Assembly: GCF_030269765.1 (NCBI RefSeq)
Contig: NZ_BSTX01000001.1
Coordinates: 1,247,370 to 1,311,369, forward strand
DNA length: 64,000 nucleotides
Direction of reading: 5' to 3'
Source of the DNA: Actinorhabdospora filicis
GTDB taxonomy: Bacteria; Actinomycetota; Actinomycetes; Mycobacteriales; Micromonosporaceae
The notes under the pieces were generated by a model. The model made no database searches, was not told the origin of the DNA, and saw nothing but the letters and a program-made list of their open reading frames with translations. Positions 61,768-64,000 of the stretch are shown one piece after another (within the stretch, counting starts at the first letter, position 1; every line of letters starts with the position of its first letter). A program made the translations under genes and the position numbers.

Positions 61768-62475
61768 GTGACCCACCTAAGGCGATGGCTGCCGCTCCTC
61801 ACCGTCTCCACCCTCCTCCTGCTCATCGCCGCCACCGCCTCGATCGTCGATCTCCGCGGCACCGACGTGCAGCCCCCGGACTTCCGGGACATGATGTCCC
61901 CGACCGGCTCAGAAAGCCCGAGCTCCACCCCCACCCACTCCCTCTCCCCGGTACCAAAGACAGGAGCCGAGGAAGGCATCCACCCCTTCCTCATCGTCCT
62001 GGCCTCCCTGGCCGCGCTGATCATCGTCGCCCTCTTCGCCTTCCTGATCACCCTCCTCATCCGCGGCCTCATCTCCAACGTCAAGAACCGCTCCATCCCC
62101 GACGTCGTCTACGACGAGCAGGCCGCCGAGCTGGCCCCGGAGCTGGAGGAGGTCCGGCAGGCGGTCCGCGCGAGCCTCGCCGACATCGACGAGGGCGGCG
62201 ACCCGCGCCGCGCGGTGATCGCCTGCTGGCTGTCGCTGGAGAAGGCCGCCGCGCGCGCCGGCGTCGAGCGTCTCGCCTCGGAGACCTCCACGGAGCTGGT
62301 GCACCGGGTCCTGGCCGCGCACCGCATCAACCCGCGCGCCCTGGACCGTCTGGCGTCCCTCTACCGGGACGCCCGTTACGCCCCCCACGACGTCACCGAC
62401 TCCATGCGCGCCGACGCCCGCCAGGCGCTGGTCGAACTGGACGCGCAGCTCACCACCACAGGGGTGCCCGCGTGA
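61768..62475 (+). CDS. DUF4129 domain membrane protein
   Basis: A 235-residue membrane protein. An N-terminal helix (LLTVSTLLLLIAATASIV), a low-complexity Ser/Pro/Thr spacer, a second helix (FLIVLASLAALIIVALFAFLITLLI, about residues 78-102), then a cytoplasmic DUF4129 region ending AVIACWLSLEKAAARAGVERLASETSTELVHRVLAAH. DUF4129 proteins accompany MoxR ATPases and transglutaminase-like membrane proteins in actinobacteria. GTG 61768 follows GGAGG by five bases and is preferred to ATG 61756. The stop overlaps the next start (GTGA). First gene of the operon. Confidence 0.85.
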   Translation: MTHLRRWLPLLTVSTLLLLIAATASIVDLRGTDVQPPDFRDMMSPTGSESPSSTPTHSLSPVPKTGAEEGIHPFLIVLASLAALIIVALFAFLITLLIRGLISNVKNRSIPDVVYDEQAAELAPELEEVRQAVRASLADIDEGGDPRRAVIACWLSLEKAAARAGVERLASETSTELVHRVLAAHRINPRALDRLASLYRDARYAPHDVTDSMRADARQALVELDAQLTTTGVPA

Positions 62476-62978
62476 AGGGCAAGTTCACCGTCGGCTGGGT
62501 CTTCGGGACCCTCGCCCTGACCGTCCTCATCGGCGGTTTCATCTCCGGCGTGCTGGCGCTGATCGGCAAGAACTTCACCGCCTACGTCTTCACGACGGTC
62601 CTGGCCGCGCTCGTGATCCGCAAGATCCTGACGCTGCTGGCCGGACCGAAGGAGACCGTCCCGTCGCCGATCCCGGGACGTGGCACGCACAGCCATCTCG
62701 TGCCGCGCCGCCCGTTCGCCTCGGCCGCGCGCTGGGAGAACCGCCTGTCGTGGACGACGGGCGATCCCGAGCGTTTCGACGGCGCGGTGCGCGTCCGGCT
62801 GCGCGAGCTCACCGACGAGCGCCTGCGCCGGCGGCACGGCTTCACCATCGACGGCGATCCCGCCCGCGCCCACGCGACTCTCGGGCAGCCGCTGTGGGAC
62901 TTCCTGCACCACAGGGTCGCCGTCACGCCCAACCCGGCGCAACTCGACTGGTTCGTCGCCCGCATTGAGGAGATCTGA
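62472..62978 (+). CDS. Membrane protein of the DUF4129-MoxR operon
   Basis: A 168-residue protein with two N-terminal transmembrane helices (VGWVFGTLALTVLIGGFISGV and AYVFTTVLAALVIRKILTLL) and a ~100-residue basic cytoplasmic domain (FASAARWENRLSWTTGDPERFDGAVRVRLRELTDERLRRRHG). No known domain. It is coupled by overlap to both neighbours (GTGA with the DUF4129 gene; TGATG with moxR), so it is a fixed member of this module, placed where DUF58- or transglutaminase-type genes sit elsewhere. Function unknown. Confidence 0.8.
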   Translation: MKGKFTVGWVFGTLALTVLIGGFISGVLALIGKNFTAYVFTTVLAALVIRKILTLLAGPKETVPSPIPGRGTHSHLVPRRPFASAARWENRLSWTTGDPERFDGAVRVRLRELTDERLRRRHGFTIDGDPARAHATLGQPLWDFLHHRVAVTPNPAQLDWFVARIEEI

Positions 62979-64000
62979 TGTCCGAGCAACCCGCCGCCAC
63001 CGCGTCCATGCCGCTGGCCCAGGTCAGCGCGTACGCGCAGCAGGTCCTGGACCAGGTGAACACGGTCATCGTCGGCAAGCGCGAATCGCTGGAGCTGGTG
63101 CTGGCGGGCATCCTCGCCGGTGGGCACGTGCTGCTGGAGGACTTCCCGGGCCTGGCCAAGACGCTCACCGCGCGCTGCTTCGCGCAGAGCCTGGGCATCG
63201 GGTTCAAGCGCGTCCAGTTCACCCCGGACCTGCTCCCGGCGGACCTGACCGGCTCGTTCCTCTACGACCAGAAGAACGGCGAGTTCTCCTTCCGCGCCGG
63301 GCCGGTCTTCACCAACCTGATGCTCGCCGACGAGATCAACCGGACGCCCCCGAAGACGCAGGCGGCGCTGCTGGAGGCGATGCAGGAGAAGCAGGTCAGC
63401 GTCGAGGGCACCACCTACCGCCTGGACGCCCCGTTCCACGTGCTGGCCACCGCCAACCCCATCGAGTACGAGGGCACCTACCCGCTGCCGGAGGCGCAGT
63501 TGGACCGGTTCCTGCTGCGCGTGTCCTTCGGCTACCCCACCCCCGACGAGGAGTGGACGGTCCTGCGCCGCCGCATCGCCCGGCAGCAGGAGGAGGCCAA
63601 CCTCGCGCAGGTCGTGGACGCCCAGACGCTGCTGGCCATGCAGCGGGCCCTGGAGACGGTGGCGGTGGAGGACTCCATCGGCCGCTACATCGTCAACATC
63701 GTCGCCGCCACGCGCGAGCACGCGCAGGTGCAGGTCGGTTCGTCCCCGCGCGGCTCGCTGGCGCTGCTGCTGACCGCCCGGGCGCGCGCGGTGCTGTCGG
63801 GACGCGACTACGTCATCCCCGAGGACGTCAAGAGCGTCGCCCCCGCCGCGCTGACGCACCGGATCTCGCTGAAGCCGGAGATGTGGCTGCGCCGCGTCGA
63901 CCCGGCCGGGATCATCCGGCACATCTGCGAGCAGACGCCCGTCCCGGCCTCCGAGCAGCTGCCCACCTACGCCGGGCAGGCCACGCCGGGCGGTCCCGTC
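62978..64000 (+). CDS. MoxR-family AAA+ ATPase (cut by window edge)
   Basis: 341 residues of a MoxR/YeaC-type AAA+ ATPase, open to the right edge. VIVGKRESLELVLAGILAGGHVLLEDFPGLAKTLTARCFAQSL includes the MoxR Walker A (GLAKT), the DEINR Walker B motif is LMLADEINRTPPKTQAALLEAMQE, and the sensor regions HVLATANPIEYEGTYPLPEAQLDRFLLRV and SSPRGSLALLLTARARAVL follow. The protein is probably nearly complete. MoxR ATPases act as chaperones or assembly factors with VWA/DUF58 proteins, probably encoded just outside the window. Confidence 0.95.
   Translation, partial: MSEQPAATASMPLAQVSAYAQQVLDQVNTVIVGKRESLELVLAGILAGGHVLLEDFPGLAKTLTARCFAQSLGIGFKRVQFTPDLLPADLTGSFLYDQKNGEFSFRAGPVFTNLMLADEINRTPPKTQAALLEAMQEKQVSVEGTTYRLDAPFHVLATANPIEYEGTYPLPEAQLDRFLLRVSFGYPTPDEEWTVLRRRIARQQEEANLAQVVDAQTLLAMQRALETVAVEDSIGRYIVNIVAATREHAQVQVGSSPRGSLALLLTARARAVLSGRDYVIPEDVKSVAPAALTHRISLKPEMWLRRVDPAGIIRHICEQTPVPASEQLPTYAGQATPGGPV

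Overview
This is a high-GC actinobacterial chromosome segment. Most third codon positions are G or C, GTG starts are common, and GGAGG-type ribosome-binding sites are frequent. The gene set (GTP-dependent PEP carboxykinase, GlpX next to a DUF4245 protein, GSII-type glutamine synthetase, a SARP/AfsR regulator, an ECF41-like sigma factor, an LCP protein, a MoxR/DUF4129 cluster) fits a soil actinomycete, perhaps of the Streptosporangiales. That placement is inference. No tRNA, rRNA, insertion sequence, phage or CRISPR array was found, so this looks like core-type chromosome with accessory genes mixed in. A cytochrome P450 runs off the left edge and a MoxR ATPase runs off the right edge.

Layout. 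1-5.5 kb: P450 fragment, double-GNAT acetyltransferase, secreted GH101 endo-alpha-N-acetylgalactosaminidase. 5.7-13.2 kb: PCMT-like methyltransferase, DUF4245 protein, glpX, an acidic 13-residue-repeat protein, a PfkB kinase, a thioredoxin-reductase-like ferredoxin-NADP reductase, an AHSA1 protein and a secreted trypsin-like protease. 13.2-17.0 kb: two paralogous secreted transglycosylase-like proteins on either side of a PIN-PhoH ATPase and a membrane protein. 17.9-24.2 kb: uppS, pckG, an EamA transporter, and a TetR regulator divergent from a questin-oxidase-like gene with palindromic operators between them. 24.3-31.2 kb: a degenerate asparagine-synthetase/CofE-like fusion, a DUF255 thioredoxin-fold protein, an ECF sigma factor with a DGPF protein, trmO and an SMP-30-like propeller. 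31.4-35.2 kb: an LCP protein and an ABC exporter operon ending in an XRE regulator. 35.1-39.5 kb: a four-gene amine-catabolism operon (glutamine-synthetase-like, aldehyde dehydrogenase, SDR, gamma-glutamyl hydrolase). 39.8-46.6 kb: a ClpC-like unfoldase, and a P450 divergent from a SARP regulator. 46.7-53.6 kb: glnII, ung, threonine ammonia-lyase, enolase, a lipoprotein and a DsbA-family protein. 53.6-60.9 kb: a large secreted subtilase, a two-gene module whose first product has the short N-terminal motif typical of contractile-injection-system cargo, and metG. 61.7 kb to the end: the DUF4129-MoxR operon.

Three points stand out. (1) The metG leader encodes an 11-residue peptide with tandem Met codons, followed by three mutually exclusive hairpins, which is the arrangement of a ribosome-mediated attenuator. 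(2) A composite non-coding repeat (a tandem ~67-bp array plus a ~240-bp multi-hairpin element with compensatory base changes) occurs twice, ~44 kb apart on opposite strands. Each copy lies just 3' of, and in sense with, a housekeeping gene (uppS, metG). (3) The 722-residue asparagine-synthetase-like protein has lost both the amidotransferase cysteine and the ATP-binding motif and is fused to a CofE-like ligase domain.
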